In this document: in pieces, positions 12,181 to 24,639 of the stretch
Position numbering within the stretch: position 1 is the stretch's first letter
Layout: every line of letters begins with the position of its first letter
NCBI GenBank assembly: GCA_022113835.1
Contig: JAILWY010000005.1
Span: forward strand, 5,660,501 to 5,724,500
Origin: Atopsyche davidsoni
Taxonomy: Eukaryota > Arthropoda > Insecta > Trichoptera > Hydrobiosidae
Length of the DNA: 64,000 nt
Direction of reading: 5' to 3'
Notes under the pieces: model-generated
The model's input: only the letters and a program-made list of their open reading frames with translations
What the model was told of the DNA's origin: nothing
The model's database searches: none
Program-made: the position numbers and the translations under genes

Positions 12181-13374
12181 GCTTTCTTTCTTCAAATTAG
12201 TACTTGTAATATAAAATTGTCCAGGTTTAGAAGAATGAATACCATATTAAATCGAAAGGTCAAATTGACTCCTGCTGTTAGAAATAGGTATACAAAAATC
12301 TATAGCTTGATAATTTTTTAGACTGAAAACTTTCAGAACAGGTAATCAACGGTGAAGGTTTGATAGCTTGCAAGAAATGGTTTTCACAAGTGGGGCTTTT
12401 ATATCTGGCGAATCTTTTAATTTGATTTGCGCTGCAGCCCTGGCGCTGGGCGGGGCTCCAGTCTGGCCAGGGTCCAGGGTGCCGGGCCGACATGTGCGCA
12501 GGAGCAGATTAGTCTCCGTCATGAGCCCGGCTCGGGGCTTGACTGACACACATCCGACGGCGCAGCGCTCGCCAGCGGAATATCAACTCCGTAATAAATT
12601 TAATGACAACATTGCTGAAGATGAGAGGCGGCCGATCGGACGATACATTCTTGGCATGAAAGCCCGCCACTTCAAGGTCATTTGAAAAATGTGCAGTGAA
12701 ACGCCCATTTGTCCCGCTTGAACCAAACCACAATTCAAAGCATTATAAAGCCTATGTGTAATGATGAAATACTGTGCGGATACTTATATTCTGATCATCA
12801 ATATATTTTAATAACAATGATTACTAACATATAAAAAGTACTTTATATACAAATATATGATATTTAGTATTATATTAACAGTTCACAATGTTTAATCTTT
12901 AATTCAAATCTGATTGAGTTATACTTGCTTAAATTTATGGATTGTAAAGACTTGGCGACACATACGTAATCTAATTTGATCGCAATCGATCGATAACGTG
13001 AATGATGTGCTATTTATGAATTAGTGTTGGCAAGTTTATTTCATTCTAACAAGTTAACAATGCATTACATTTTATGCGAGAGAAGATTCTTCGTGTTCTT
13101 GCATACGATCCCCAGTTTTAGACAAATCGGAAATAGGCTTTATCAAATAACATAAAATTAATGCATTATGATTATTGATTGCTAAAAAACTGCTTTTTTT
13201 AATTAATGCAAATAATAAAAACCGGATTATATCAAAGTATAAAAATAGTCGGTTTACAATGAATTGGCGCGTATAGGATATGGGCAAATAATGGCCGTTT
13301 TGTCAAGTCGAGGATGGCAGATCGCTCCGGCCATGTTGGAGGTTGCTTTTTGATTAAGTGCCAAGTCCTCCTTA
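12181..13374. other. noncoding with a GC-rich patch
   Basis: A GC-rich patch lies near 12430-12560, with overlapping short frames on both strands and no recognised product. The rest is AT-rich without structure. Confidence 0.5.
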
Positions 13375-13440
13375 TCGGGAGTCCATCGCCTGGGAGCCGA
13401 GGCCCGCCGCTCCGGGAAGCGCCTCGGCGGCCATTGTCTC
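13375..13440. other. GC-rich island sharing a 19-mer with 812-830
   Basis: Contains CTCCGGGAAGCGCCTCGGC at 13410-13428, which matches the island at 812-830 at 18 of 19 positions. Both islands are followed within about 80 bases by an ATTGACG motif. This could be a dispersed conserved element or an old repeat. Confidence 0.45.
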
Positions 13441-16400
13441 GGAATAGGACTGCGCCGGCATGTGTTTTATTCGTTGCGGCTTAATTGACGTATGTTCAAT
13501 GCTGGGAGATTACGGCTTCGCGAGCACTTCAATGCAAAGCGTGGATATGAACTGTAAATAGGACGCGCACTACGTAATACAATGAATAAACTAATATGCA
13601 CACTTGTAATATATACTTAACTGATAGAGCACGCTGATGGAATTGCAAATGACTCGACCTAACTCGTAAACAGAATAGATATTGCTGAGGTACTTTCCGG
13701 CGTGAGTCTCGTTTTCGATCGCGGATGGAGTAAAATTGAATTCTCCAAACCATACCTAGTAATTTGTGATTGTAATCTTATTATGAACTATATTTAAGGA
13801 TTTACTATATTTATGTCAAATGAGAAGGAATATCTTTCGAAAAAACACTAAGCACAGGTTTTGTTTGATTGATTGAATCGCTTCAAAAACTGTTTTCGAT
13901 CGCCGATTATTCTAGAGTAAGACACTACTGGTTCAGATTGTCTGCTGCTTGTGAAATTAGCATAAAAATGATTTTAGGTGAGTTATGAGAGTATTTTTAT
14001 TTTACATGAAATATAGCTGGCAAATATTTATGAAATAATATTACAAGAACTAGAAACGTAATAAATCTGCACGCTTTCCAATCCAATCTCGATATGAAGT
14101 GGTTATCTCGAGCATACTCCCACTCGGCTCCGAATAAAATCAATAGTCTCAGCTCTATTCAAGAAAAATATGACACATGATTCATCATCCGCGAGTAGAG
14201 CGGCCCGCCAGGTGCCTGCTCGTCATTGATTCACACAATTATATCTCTTATTGACTCACTTTATCAGTTATCGCACGATATCTCCGTGAAATTGAATCGA
14301 AATAACGAGGAGATACGCCCCGGTGTATTATCGGAACACTTTCCGCGCAACCTTGAGGTAATCTCTATTTTTAAGCAGCCGCGCCTCTTTTATAGATTTT
14401 CTCTTCTTGAAAATCATGCTTTGAGAAAGCGCGACAAACGCGTGGGCGAGGACAATTTAAAATAGATTAGTTTTGCGATATAGTAATTCAAGCGAATAAA
14501 GCAAGACAGTTCACAAAATTAACGAGGTCTTCAGCGGACGTCTTCGAGAGCATTAGCAAATATTAGGTTGACAGAATACTAAGTGGTAATCTCAGCCACG
14601 CGAAGACGATTGATTTCAGAAAAGTGTAATCTTCATAATTTTAACGAATTAGTATAATGCGTACTGTTTAAGCAGGCGAGTGATTGCGTGGAATGAGGGA
14701 GAGCTCGTCTATCGATATCGGGACATGGCACGGCAAAAAGTACGAGGGGGAAGTCAGGGACACACCCCGCATACCAAATGACTTCCTAGAAGCCGCGAGG
14801 GGGACTGAACCTGCGCCTGTCGAGGCAAGGTGTGCTCCTCGGGAGGCACGCACGAGGCCACCCATTCAATTATAACCGTGACTCTTTGTGGAGTGAATTG
14901 AGTTAAGTGGCCGAGACGCAGGAAGGCATCTACTCGCGCACGCAGGGCGACGAGCGCACCCGCTTCACTCCTCACAGCAGGGTCGCCCAAGACCTGATAT
15001 AAGATATAATATCAATTGGGTATCCCACTTCATATAAAGTATAAATATGCTTTATAAAAATTTGCTCATTCCCAAAAAAAATAACAATGGTTTACATAGA
15101 ACTTTTCGTATTTTGAGTGCTTCGGTAGTTTTAAGAATACTTGTAAATGTGTATTATTATTCACATATATTCAAAATAAAATACCTGTGGAACTACGTTG
15201 TATAAGGGCTGTTATCAAGGAATATACCAGGTACTATTAATCTAAATACCATATACAAAGTTAGCTTGGGTTATAAAGCTTGTTCAAAATATATTGTTAA
15301 TATTTAGGCATCTTGGAGTAGCCCTTTCTTGCGGTCTGATCTCAAATTATAAAAGATACTGAGAACATAACCTTAATATTAAGGTATACTGTTTAATTAA
15401 TGGTATTCTTGTGGATATACTCTTCAAATGCATGGAAAAAGGATTGAGTGTAATGTTAAATTGATTATTCAGTTTTGCAGAGATTGTAAGTACAATCTTT
15501 CACATTTGATTAATCAATATTGCCGTAGATAAACAAAAAAAAATAAAAAAAATCGTTGATTATCACAGTATTGAATGATAATGGTAAAAAGATAAGTGAC
15601 TACAGTTTAATTATAAAGATAACAGTGTCCAATTTTAGCATTGTATGTATAGCTAATTTAGGTGTTTTCAAATAATTTATTTATTAAAACACTGAAATTT
15701 GAACTAGTTAGTTGTTTCTGTGTGCGTGTAGTTGGCCGCCCCTGACCAGGAGACGTTACGTCTCGTGCTGTGATGGAACGTTTGCGCTTGTCAACTCAGC
15801 TGATGATGTGAATTAGAAGTCATTAAATATGATGCGTGTTTATCTGATCGTTTAAAAATCACTGCACATTTGGCCAAATTGAGTTTTTCGTGAGTCGCGA
15901 TGGCAAATCCTCTACGAGGCGGCTTGGCACTTTTTATGGCATTTTTTGGGTTAATGTGTTATTGAGTGCTGGATTTAAACATGCATTATGGCTACTGATT
16001 TGAACGAATACATGTTTTAAAACACATGAAGTCATTTTAAAAGTAAATAAACTGGACATGATATAAATTGGTGTTGCGTTAGATTCACTCTAATGTTCGT
16101 GTAAATATATTGTACAGTTTTGTTTAAATTTCATGTAGAAAGTTAGATAATATTTTTTTAATATAATCAGTGGATTAAGTGATAATACTTGTTAATGATT
16201 AAAACCCATAGTTATCAATCAATCATACGCGATACAATCAGTTTTCAATACTTAATATTTTTTTTCGGATATAATGATGTGCATTTATTAAAAGTTCAAT
16301 ATATATGTATACTATTATTATAATTTTTTGTAGGTCAGCTCATGAAAGTAAAGGGTTTTTCCGCACATTTTTCCTAAACCAAATTCCATAACTCTAAGGA

Positions 16401-18455
16401 GAATTCCATGTACGCTAACCACCTAAACCACTAATTGTAAGCCCCACAACCTGCTCGCAGGATTGTATTGTAAAACAGTTCTAAGAATTATTGTAAAATA
16501 CCAAACTATTAAAGACTTTTGCAAATTAGGGTATTTTCACGACAGTAATAATTGCAATGTCAGTCTCACACTATGCAACCAGCTGATACATGAAAATGAT
16601 AACGTTGTATTTAATAAATAATCAACCTTCATACAATTGAGAGTATACATAACACATCCAATAAAAAATTAGTCCCACTTGTTTGATAATAGTGTTATTG
16701 TTTGTTTAATTAATAGATAGTAAAACTAATACAGATGACGAGATGTTATATAAGTCGTGTTCACAGGTGGTATAAAATAAACGTATCAAAGCATGGCTAG
16801 TCTGAGAACAAAGCAACGGTCTTCAGGTTGTTTTTACTTTCATGACACAGGTAATAATACTCGTAATCAGGTATAATACCTGCCATTATCGTGATTGGCG
16901 GGCGTGACATAAGAATGCTACCAACTATACATATTAAAAAATAGCCTGCGTAAATAATGCGATAACGTTTATTTATATCTCGTGAAAATAATGTACTTCA
17001 AAAAATGTCATATTATATGATTAAATCATAACGGAGAATTGCGATATTTCTATTAAAAAAAATATTTCATTTTTTATTTATTATTTCAACCCATAGTTAA
17101 TAATAAAAAAAATATACGTGAACAACCTGTTTGATGTTCGAAGATCGAGATTATACTATGATATAAAAAACCTGTTCATATAATACGTTAATAAATAATT
17201 TCAAAAGGTCATTATTTTTTTATCTATAGAAAATATTTGGCAGCAGATTATCATAAATTTAGGAATTGTGGATGCATTTTTTACTAATATGTAAATAAAA
17301 ACAGGTTACACCTATTTCCATAACCAGGTGAAAGGTGAAATGTAATCATGTTACCATATGGGGGAAGATGGGTAGCGTATAGTAGCTGGCACGTAATGAG
17401 GCAAGAGGCGCATTAATGAAGCTACTGACTGCATTCCTCACGGATAATTCCAATTAGCAGTAGCCCCACGGGACGTGATCCATCGGCCAGTTAGAGATAT
17501 AGTCGAGCCTCAATACGTTCTTGCTTGTACAGCGAACCGGAGAAAATGTCATTACTTTCTTTTTCCTCGTCTTCTATGACATTGAATGCCGTTTAATGCG
17601 TTGCATGGAGGTAATGGCGGACTAACGACTTCATTGAACGTTTTCAATTAGGAAAAATAATGGAAACGCCCGAGGCTCGGAAAACTACGCGATTAGTGTA
17701 AGTGGCTTCTAACATTTTGTGTATAAGGCAGAATATTATGAAAAATAGCTCGGCATATGTAAATTAATTGTGACAGAATGACAGTAACGGCGTAAAATGG
17801 GATGTTCCAGAATTTTCCCTCTGAACAAATGAAATAATATTTTTTTATAACATGGACTGATGTGACAAAGTGGAGTAACTAAGCAAAAAATATATTTTTT
17901 TAATTATAGCAGTTATATTTTTTATTACAATAATATATAAATCTAAATTATATTTAATCGCCTACTCATATTTTACTAGCATGCATATACAACAACAACA
18001 AAAAAAACACACTATAAAATGTATATAGACAATGCCTTTTAATATGATCACGATCGATTGTGTTTTTTACGTTTTAGAAAAAATATAATTTAATCTAATC
18101 TAACATAAGCACGGTAAAAAGATATAAGCGATGTTAACGATTCCTATTTAGTTAATTTGGATAAGTCAAGGTCTTTTTTAAAGTTAAGATTTGTAAAATT
18201 CACAAAAAAAGCATATGTTTAATTGAATGACATCAGAATAAAAAAAAATAGGCTAAGTATTTAAATAACAAAATACCTTGTACGATCAAAGAAGCAGAGG
18301 AGTTAAAAAGCACGCAAAGAAGCTGTTTTACAATAATTTCGAGTTCTTAAGGTTGCTAAACAAAAATAGCATTTATGATCAAAACACGACTCACTTTGTA
18401 GTTTATGTCACGCATACAATCTAAACATACACAAAGTGATCGCACGAGAAGGTGG
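13441..18455. other. 5-kb AT-rich stretch, no gene seen
   Basis: Only short chance frames occur. A GAGACG/CGTCTC mini-palindrome lies near 15750. No transposon ends, tRNA or exon with paired splice signals were found. Confidence 0.55.
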
Positions 18456-18600
18456 CTACCTCAATCCGCGGCACCCCCCTCGGCGGCACGTGCCTGCAGG
18501 AGGCTCCATGGCAACCGGGGGTGGGTCGGGGGCGGCGACCTCCCCCGCGGGCACCCCCGGCCCGGGTCGGACCTCCTCCAGAACTTTCGGATTTAATTGC
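18456..18600. other. GC-rich island
   Basis: About 145 bases of very high GC content in AT-rich DNA, with CpG, a CACGTG E-box and GGCCCGGG. Short frames run on both strands because stops are rare in GC-rich DNA, and no domain is recognisable. A promoter, CpG-island-like element or conserved noncoding element are all possible. Confidence 0.5.
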
Positions 18601-18739
18601 TTTTTGTTTGGACGTTTTGCCAACCATGATTTGCATTTTTGAATAGTTGATGAAACCGGAATTTTGTTCATTTTACCTCTAGATGAGAAACTATCGAGTC
18701 ATTTTAATTTTTGTTTTGAAAATATGCTTTATTTTTGAT

Positions 18740-18752
18740 ATTCTAGAAAATA
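18740..18752 (+). repeat. left 13-bp target duplication
   Basis: ATTCTAGAAAATA is repeated exactly at 18988-19000, flanking the palindromic element between them. Confidence 0.85.
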
Positions 18753-18987
18753 TTATTGAGTAAAATACTTGAGTGATTTTCCATATGTTCGATTTTATTT
18801 GTGACCGGTTTCGCCTACCTTTCACGTTGGCATTATCAAACAGACAACCTCTGTTTGATAATGCCAACGCGAAAAGTAGGCGAAACTGGGCACAAATAAA
18901 AACGAACATGTGGAAAATCACTCAAGCATTTTACTCAAAAATATTAAAATGGAATTCCACCAAGTACTCTCTGTCAAAAATATTGAA
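18753..18987. mobile_element. palindromic foldback element, fullest copy
   Basis: A 235-bp near-palindrome bounded by perfect 13-bp direct repeats. The centre is CAAACAGA, a 5-base loop CAACC, then TCTGTTTG. Arms of about 95 bp pair outward through GGCATTATCAAA, the GTTTCGCCTAC region, the ATTTGTG region and CTTGAGTGATTTTCCA with few mismatches. The right arm carries about 45 extra bases (TGGAATTCCA, GTACTCTCTGTC) absent from the left, so one arm is longer. The two minus/plus frames over it give nearly the same peptide, which is a result of the palindrome and not a gene. Three other copies lie in the window (10549, 25243, 52535). It has no coding capacity, so any mobilising enzyme must be supplied in trans. 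Confidence 0.88.
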
Positions 18988-19000
18988 ATTCTAGAAAATA
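18988..19000 (+). repeat. right 13-bp target duplication
   Basis: Exact copy of ATTCTAGAAAATA from 18740-18752. Confidence 0.85.
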
Positions 19001-20710
19001 GCAAAAAAAAACACCTATTAGTACATTTTCAATAATTCTATATATCAAATATGTGTAAGGCTGCTTTGTGTGATAGTATAAAATAACATTTGTATGAGAA
19101 AGTGTTGTGGGAATTTTAGAGACTTCCTAGCAGAAACGTGTGATTTTTTTTATTAAGCACTGCCGTGTATCAAAACAGCTCGAGCGTCGTTATCATTATA
19201 ATAAATATTAAGCACGATATTGAAAGAAAAAAAAAAACCGGTTTGGACACGGAAAAACGAGATAGACCGAGTTGTGTAACGCGAGAATTACCGCGAAACT
19301 CACAAAAGAGAAAGAAACGAAACGCTCCACCGAAAATATCACAAAAACGGTTACTTTCTAAATCGTGGCAGTGACCTACGACGAAACCGTAAAAATTACC
19401 CAATATTACGGTCGCCAGCCTGCTCCTGCTGCACGTATGGAACCGCAATCGTACGTGATTAATTAATTTTAATTAAAATGTTAAAACCTCCCCTGTGACG
19501 CAGGACGAGCAGAAATACAACCCCGACGTATACGCGAGGTTTTCCATTTCGAGCAAACTAATTGCTGTGGCAAAATCGAGCTGGGAGCGAGCAGATGTAA
19601 ATACACGAGGCGACGAGGAAGCCGTCGAGTATATTCTCGATGCGTTGCGGAGGCATTCCAATGGAAATAGCACCTGATCATCGGTAAACTAATGGGGAAA
19701 TCTTGGGAGAGATCACCAACTCGCTAGACTGGCGAAGATTATTAGCTAACAAGTAAATTATTTGTACGAAACATAACAAAGTTATTTTTGATATCATCAT
19801 TTATCAGTTTTTTCTTCTGTAATGTGCTCTAGTTTTAACGGAAGGGTAATCCTGTATATATCTACACTGAAAACCGCGTATGAAGCCATATAGCATAATT
19901 GAGATAGTTGGCAAATATATGTTTCCATCCTAGATAAATTGAGTACGAAATACTGAATTAATTATACCTAAAGGTACATGTTATAATAACGCAAGCCAAG
20001 TTCTCGGAAACGTGTATTTTGAAGTACATGAACTCCTAAAATATCAAACTGAATATTATTCAACAGCTGATTATAAAACTTTTCGATAACATCTCGAGAG
20101 ATCACGCTGAAGTATCTGACCGCACTCTCAATTAATTTAGCACAGAGAGCCGTGCGGGACCACAGCCGATGCAAAAACTTGGTTATTCGGAGTACAATGT
20201 TGCATAAGAGAGGCACACTAACTCCCAGGCAAGAAACACGTCGAGGAGAAAAAGAAGAAAGTTATCCGAGAGAAGGCAGTCACGCTGCAAACTTCAAAGT
20301 TTTACTGGCAGTTATGCTGATATTACTTGAGAGTATGAACAGTATTATCGTACAGCAAGAAGTTTATTTACTACACGTGCAGCAATGAATTCGCATGGAT
20401 ATATACGAGTATCAAAAGTCTTTGCATATTTTTATGGTTAAACAATATTGTGTCGTAATAAGAAAGTTAATACGTTTCGAGTGTGCGGTTAGCCGAAGTC
20501 CAAGAGTGTGAGAATATTAGTAATGCGGCGAGCGGCGTCCCTGGCCCGGTCCGGGTTCAGTATTGTGTACAAGCGAGCCCGGCGGAAACCAGGCCGGCTC
20601 GAGAGCTCGCCTAATGCGATTTTAATTGAGAAAATGAGAGTTTATAGCCCGAATCTATGGGGCACTTACAATAAACGCAATGTCTGAACTCCAATTTTAA
20701 TGCCGAACCT
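19001..20710. other. noncoding, no gene recognised
   Basis: Several short frames overlap between 19165 and 19680 but show no domain or splice support. A GC-rich patch occurs at about 20525-20615. Confidence 0.5.
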
Positions 20711-20935
20711 GGTAGCCGGTTTTTGATATCAAATTAACAGCGCACTGTCGCTGCTTGGGTTTTATGCAAAATCCCGAGTACGGTACTCGGTAGCTGGATT
20801 TTGCTGTTGAATTAATAACGCACTGGCGTTGTTTCAATTCAATAAAAAAATATGAACAAAGAAATTGGCAATCGCGATAGCAAAACGCTGCTGGTTTTAA
20901 AAATCACAATACACTGACGTTCATTGAATACAGTA
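20711..20935 (+). repeat. decayed tandem repeat of about 77-91 bp
   Basis: Three successive segments share a (G)GTAGC/GCTG-GG-TTTT start and a CACTGTCGCTG / CACTGGCGTTG / CACTGACGTTC core at about 20742, 20821 and 20910. A further weak copy of the core (ACTGTCGCTG) appears near 21282. A near-perfect palindrome CCGAGTAC-G-GTACTCGG lies at 20774-20790. This is an old, diverged tandem array. Confidence 0.5.
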
Positions 20936-21350
20936 TGAAATTGGAAATAGCAAATCTGACTTTTATTTTTATATCGCTGATATCAAAAAGTCATATTTGT
21001 CGAAATAATACATATAGCCTACATTGTAAGAAAGAAACTGACGTGGATGCGGAATCTACGCCAGTGGCTGAAAGTCGGAAGTACTCGTACAAGCATGTTT
21101 TCAGTGAAATCGTCGCCAACCTCCTTTGAAGAGTTAGAGAAAAAATACTTAATATGTATTATAATATAAACCTCGAATGCATATCGCGCAAGATAAAGTT
21201 TTGAATGCTGAATTTAGTCGACATCGCTGTAGGTTGATTTAAAAATACAAGGATTTGAACTGGCTTTAAATTGAAAACAAACTGTCGCTGTATGAATTTA
21301 ATGCGAAATTGTGAATATCGAATCTGATAGCGCGCCGGGCTGTGTTTCCG

Positions 21351-21400
21351 AGTTTTATTTACGCGAGGGGGTGCCGACAGTTTCCATCGTAAATAAAACT
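21351..21400. repeat. 13-bp perfect stem with 24-base loop
   Basis: AGTTTTATTTACG (21351-21363) pairs exactly with CGTAAATAAAACT (21388-21400). The loop is GC-rich. It could be a cis RNA structure or a MITE remnant; nothing flanking decides this. Confidence 0.75.
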
Positions 21401-22490
21401 GGCACGCTTTGATAAAAAGCGTTGCGTTATACGACACATTAATTAAAATTAACAGTTTGCTCAAGTGTAGCGCTAAAATGGATGTTTGTCGAATGTACAC
21501 TGTTTGCGCAAAGCATTCAGCCGGAGCTGGCTCTGAACAGCTCCGCAAACAATAACAAATAAGTACTAAATTGCGCTGTACAATTTTTTTTCAAACATCT
21601 AATTACGATTGTAAATACGGTACACAATATTAGCGGCGGACGAAACGTTTAATTCCCATACAAAATTATCCCCATTTGCATATGCGTTAGATAACGAATA
21701 TTTTAAATAACAAAATTTAAATTGTGTATAGCGTGTAACTTCTGACAAAAGTGTATACAGAGTCCAAATTAGTTTTTGTTTAATAAAGTAATATTTTATG
21801 TATCGGTGTCTTGGTGTCAAAATATGTGCGCATAATGTATTGCAGTCTTAAAGCCCTTGAAGGGCAAACGTGCTCACAAAAAAATGTTTTTAGTCTTAGC
21901 TGTTCATATATGTGTTGTAAAAAAAAAGTATTACAAAATAAACTAGTCTTTGTGGATGCGACAAATATTGTTTAGTATAAGTCAGATAGGTTGAATAAGG
22001 CTTTGAATATTAATCTTTGGTATCATTTAAGTATGTTCTTGTAATTATAAGCGAGTTTCTCCAATCCACTGTGCGCGTTTCCGTGCCAAATACGACTAAA
22101 TGCAGATAATTTCTAGCACTCTACATAACTACATCATGTACAAACTGCAGTCTCTGAAATGCTGCACGAAGCTCTTCTCGTGTCGGCAATTTTCTCACAG
22201 CGTTTAGCATATCAGTGCATCCAGATTAACAAAACAAAATTGACGCCACAAGCGGGTTATGCATATTAGCAATAGATTTTTTTAATTTAAAAGCCAAATT
22301 CAAATCATCTTTTGGATGTCCATGAATCAGCGACACTGCTTTATAAGTTAATGACACAAGTTATCAAAAAACCTGTTTCGTCAGTAACTGGGTTGACATC
22401 TTCTGGCAGAATCGATTCTGTCAAAAGCATTGCGTAAAAAGTGAGCAGCAGAATGCCAACATAACATGGCGATATTTATTATGATAAGGT
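21401..22490. other. noncoding, no gene recognised
   Basis: A patch at about 22090-22470 has balanced composition and broken minus-strand frames that might be a decayed transposase, but no motif is firm enough to name. Confidence 0.45.
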
Positions 22491-22660
22491 GATGTGATGT
22501 ATTTAGTGAGATTGGTAGCGAGCTCGGCCCATCCCGCCCACCGCACCGGTTTGCTTCCACAATGCTATCCGCCTGATAATAAAGCAGTCCAGGACCAGTT
22601 CTTCCAGTTCCAGGCCTCTGCCAACGGGTTCTCTCGGTTCGTGAGCTTCAATCTACATAA
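22490..22660 (+). pseudogene. possible short fossil coding segment
   Basis: A plus-strand frame of more than 50 codons without an ATG start runs from about 22497 to the stop near 22667, rich in Gln/Phe/Ser (around QDQFFQFQASANGFSRF). The reverse strand is also open here. The composition is GC-richer than the flanks. It resembles an exapted or fossil transposon coding fragment more than random DNA, but I do not recognise a family. Confidence 0.25.
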
Positions 22661-22849
22661 TTTATAATGATGCAGAGATCAGCGTGTACCTAGCCGTGTA
22701 TTAAACGTGTATTCAAATAGTACAACCTATTACCAGGGGTCGACAAGAACGCGGCGATATTTTTCTAGCGATTTTACGAGAATTTGTTTTATTGATTCTT
22801 ACTCCACGAATAGTAGACATCCATGCTCAGATAATCGTAAACAGTAGTC

Positions 22850-22873
22850 TATATATATATATATATATATATA
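22850..22873. repeat. (TA)12 microsatellite
   Basis: Twelve uninterrupted TA units. Confidence 0.97.
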
Positions 22874-23302
22874 AATACTATATTACTATTTTTTTTAAAA
22901 TAGTTGCACGCTGAGCTTGCTTTAGTTTTATGCACTAAAAAAATAAATATCAACTCTGGTCGCTAATACGCGAGGTGACCAAGTCAATAATTTTAGTAAA
23001 AAAAGAATCAATTGATTTACTTGCATACTTTTGTAATCTTGAAATAAACAAATAATTTATTTTTTAACAAATCAACGTTATTCATACAATTATATTTTTC
23101 ATAAACAGGAAAATGTAAGATAATCAACACTGGAAAATACTCATTGCAACATTTGCTATGACGTCTATAACATACCGTGTGTTTTATTATATTACCATTG
23201 TGTTTACATCTTAAGTAAGACAGCTAGCAACGAGTGCTGGAATTTAATTCGAAGAAGCAATAAAAACTATAACTTACATTCTATTTTATAAATTCGGTTG
23301 GT

Positions 23303-23365
23303 TTTTTGGCATAGTGATAAGATCATTGAATTTTTTCGAGTGTTTTCCGGTTCGATTTCTGAAAG
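23303..23365 (+). repeat. tRNA-like SINE scrap
   Basis: TGGCATAGTGATAAG resembles a polymerase III A box, and GGTTCGATTTC about 35 bases later resembles a B box. No acceptor stem closes it, so it is not a working tRNA. A decayed tRNA-derived SINE head is the likely explanation. Confidence 0.4.
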
Positions 23366-24115
23366 GTGTATAATGAGACGACTACTGTGTGAGTTTGGTC
23401 GAAGACGATTTTAATTGAAACTGCATGTTTGGATTTAAATAATAATAAAAAAAATCACCCATTGAAAATTTTATTAATTAATACCTTCTAAATACTAACT
23501 TCAGTGTTATCAGTTTTCAATATACTAAGTAATGTTCTCATTATATTCATTAAGAAAGTCTCTTTGATAATGACTCGGTGGGCATGATACCTGTTACTGA
23601 GCTACATAAACACAGGGAAACTCGCAGATATTATATTACAAGTATGTGTTTTTTTTTTATTTGTTTTCTATGTAAATAATTATTCTCGTATTTGTTTACC
23701 TGAGCAATCTCTCTGACGTGTTCACAACATCATTAATGTTTACCCAGTTTACGATTTCCTTTTAGTTTACCTTTGAGATTTATAACTCGTGTTTAATGTA
23801 TTACATATTACAAATACTAATGAGTTTGAATATTTTAATATTATTGAATATTCTATTTCACTTCCACGAAAATAGGACGCCAAATATACTAGTGAAAGTT
23901 AGATTAATATTTTAAATGTACATTTATTACTTTTGATAAATAATAATTGATATCATTCTTATAAACTTTTCTGCGTGTAATGTGTTTTTCACTAGATGAA
24001 TAATAAACGCACAAGATATTTTTCAACGCGTATGAAACCAGGTGTACCAATAATGTAATTTTCATAATTAGTTATTTTCGCAGAATATGAAGCAACATTG
24101 CGCTCAATTGAACGA
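23366..24115. other. AT-rich noncoding, nothing recognised
   Basis: No gene or element boundary was seen before the piggyBac-type MITE. Confidence 0.55.
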
Positions 24116-24432
24116 TTAACACACTAAAGGCGGGGCGGGTACTAGTACCCGCTTCGCTGACTGCCGTCTAAAAGCGGGCGGGTACTTTAGTACCGCCCCG
24201 CGAGATCATTTGCGTTGGCCACCCCCCTGTTTTAAAATAAATTTAAAAATTCAAATTGTATGCATAGTAAATTATTGATAGACTAATTAACTCGGAGTTG
24301 CTAAACGGAAAAAAATCAATGATTGCAAAGGGTCAATGTATAGACTAGATTTCGCACGCGCAATTTTACGCGAATTTTGCCCGCTACGCACATCAGTTTA
24401 GTCAATTTGGTTACCCGCCTATAGTGTGTTAA
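24116..24432. mobile_element. piggyBac-type MITE with TTAA target sites
   Basis: A 309-bp element (24120-24428) flanked on both sides by TTAA (24116-24119 and 24429-24432). Its terminal inverted repeats are CACACTAAAGGCGGG on the left and CACACTATAGGCGGG on the right, 14 of 15 identical. TTAA duplication with short TIRs starting CAC or CCC is the hallmark of the piggyBac superfamily. The left sub-terminal region holds a perfect 18-bp palindrome (24135-24152) and a matching inverted GC-rich block at about 24173-24201, giving a strong internal stem. There is no transposase frame, so it is non-autonomous. Confidence 0.88.
24135..24152. repeat. perfect 18-bp palindrome in the MITE
   Basis: GCGGGTACTAGTACCCGC equals its own reverse complement. 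It lies just inside the left terminal repeat, where a transposase-binding or cruciform site might sit. Confidence 0.95.
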
Positions 24433-24639
24433 TATCAAATTCTCGCCGAGTCGTTCTTTTGGGAGTCGAAACCTCGGAAATGGAAGCGTTCCCGATGACT
24501 CGTAGACGCTCACCTTAAACATTAACAAAAGCAAATCCGGTCAGGTTGCCTTGTGAGAATTCTCGCCAATAAAGATGATCCTCTACCTGACCCAATACCT
24601 GCGTCCTCAAACTGCACCGAGTGTACGAAAAATAAACAA

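Noticed and set aside
18691..18994. Two frames with near-identical peptides (minus and plus)
   Set aside because: They are the two arms of the palindromic element read in opposite directions, not a gene pair.
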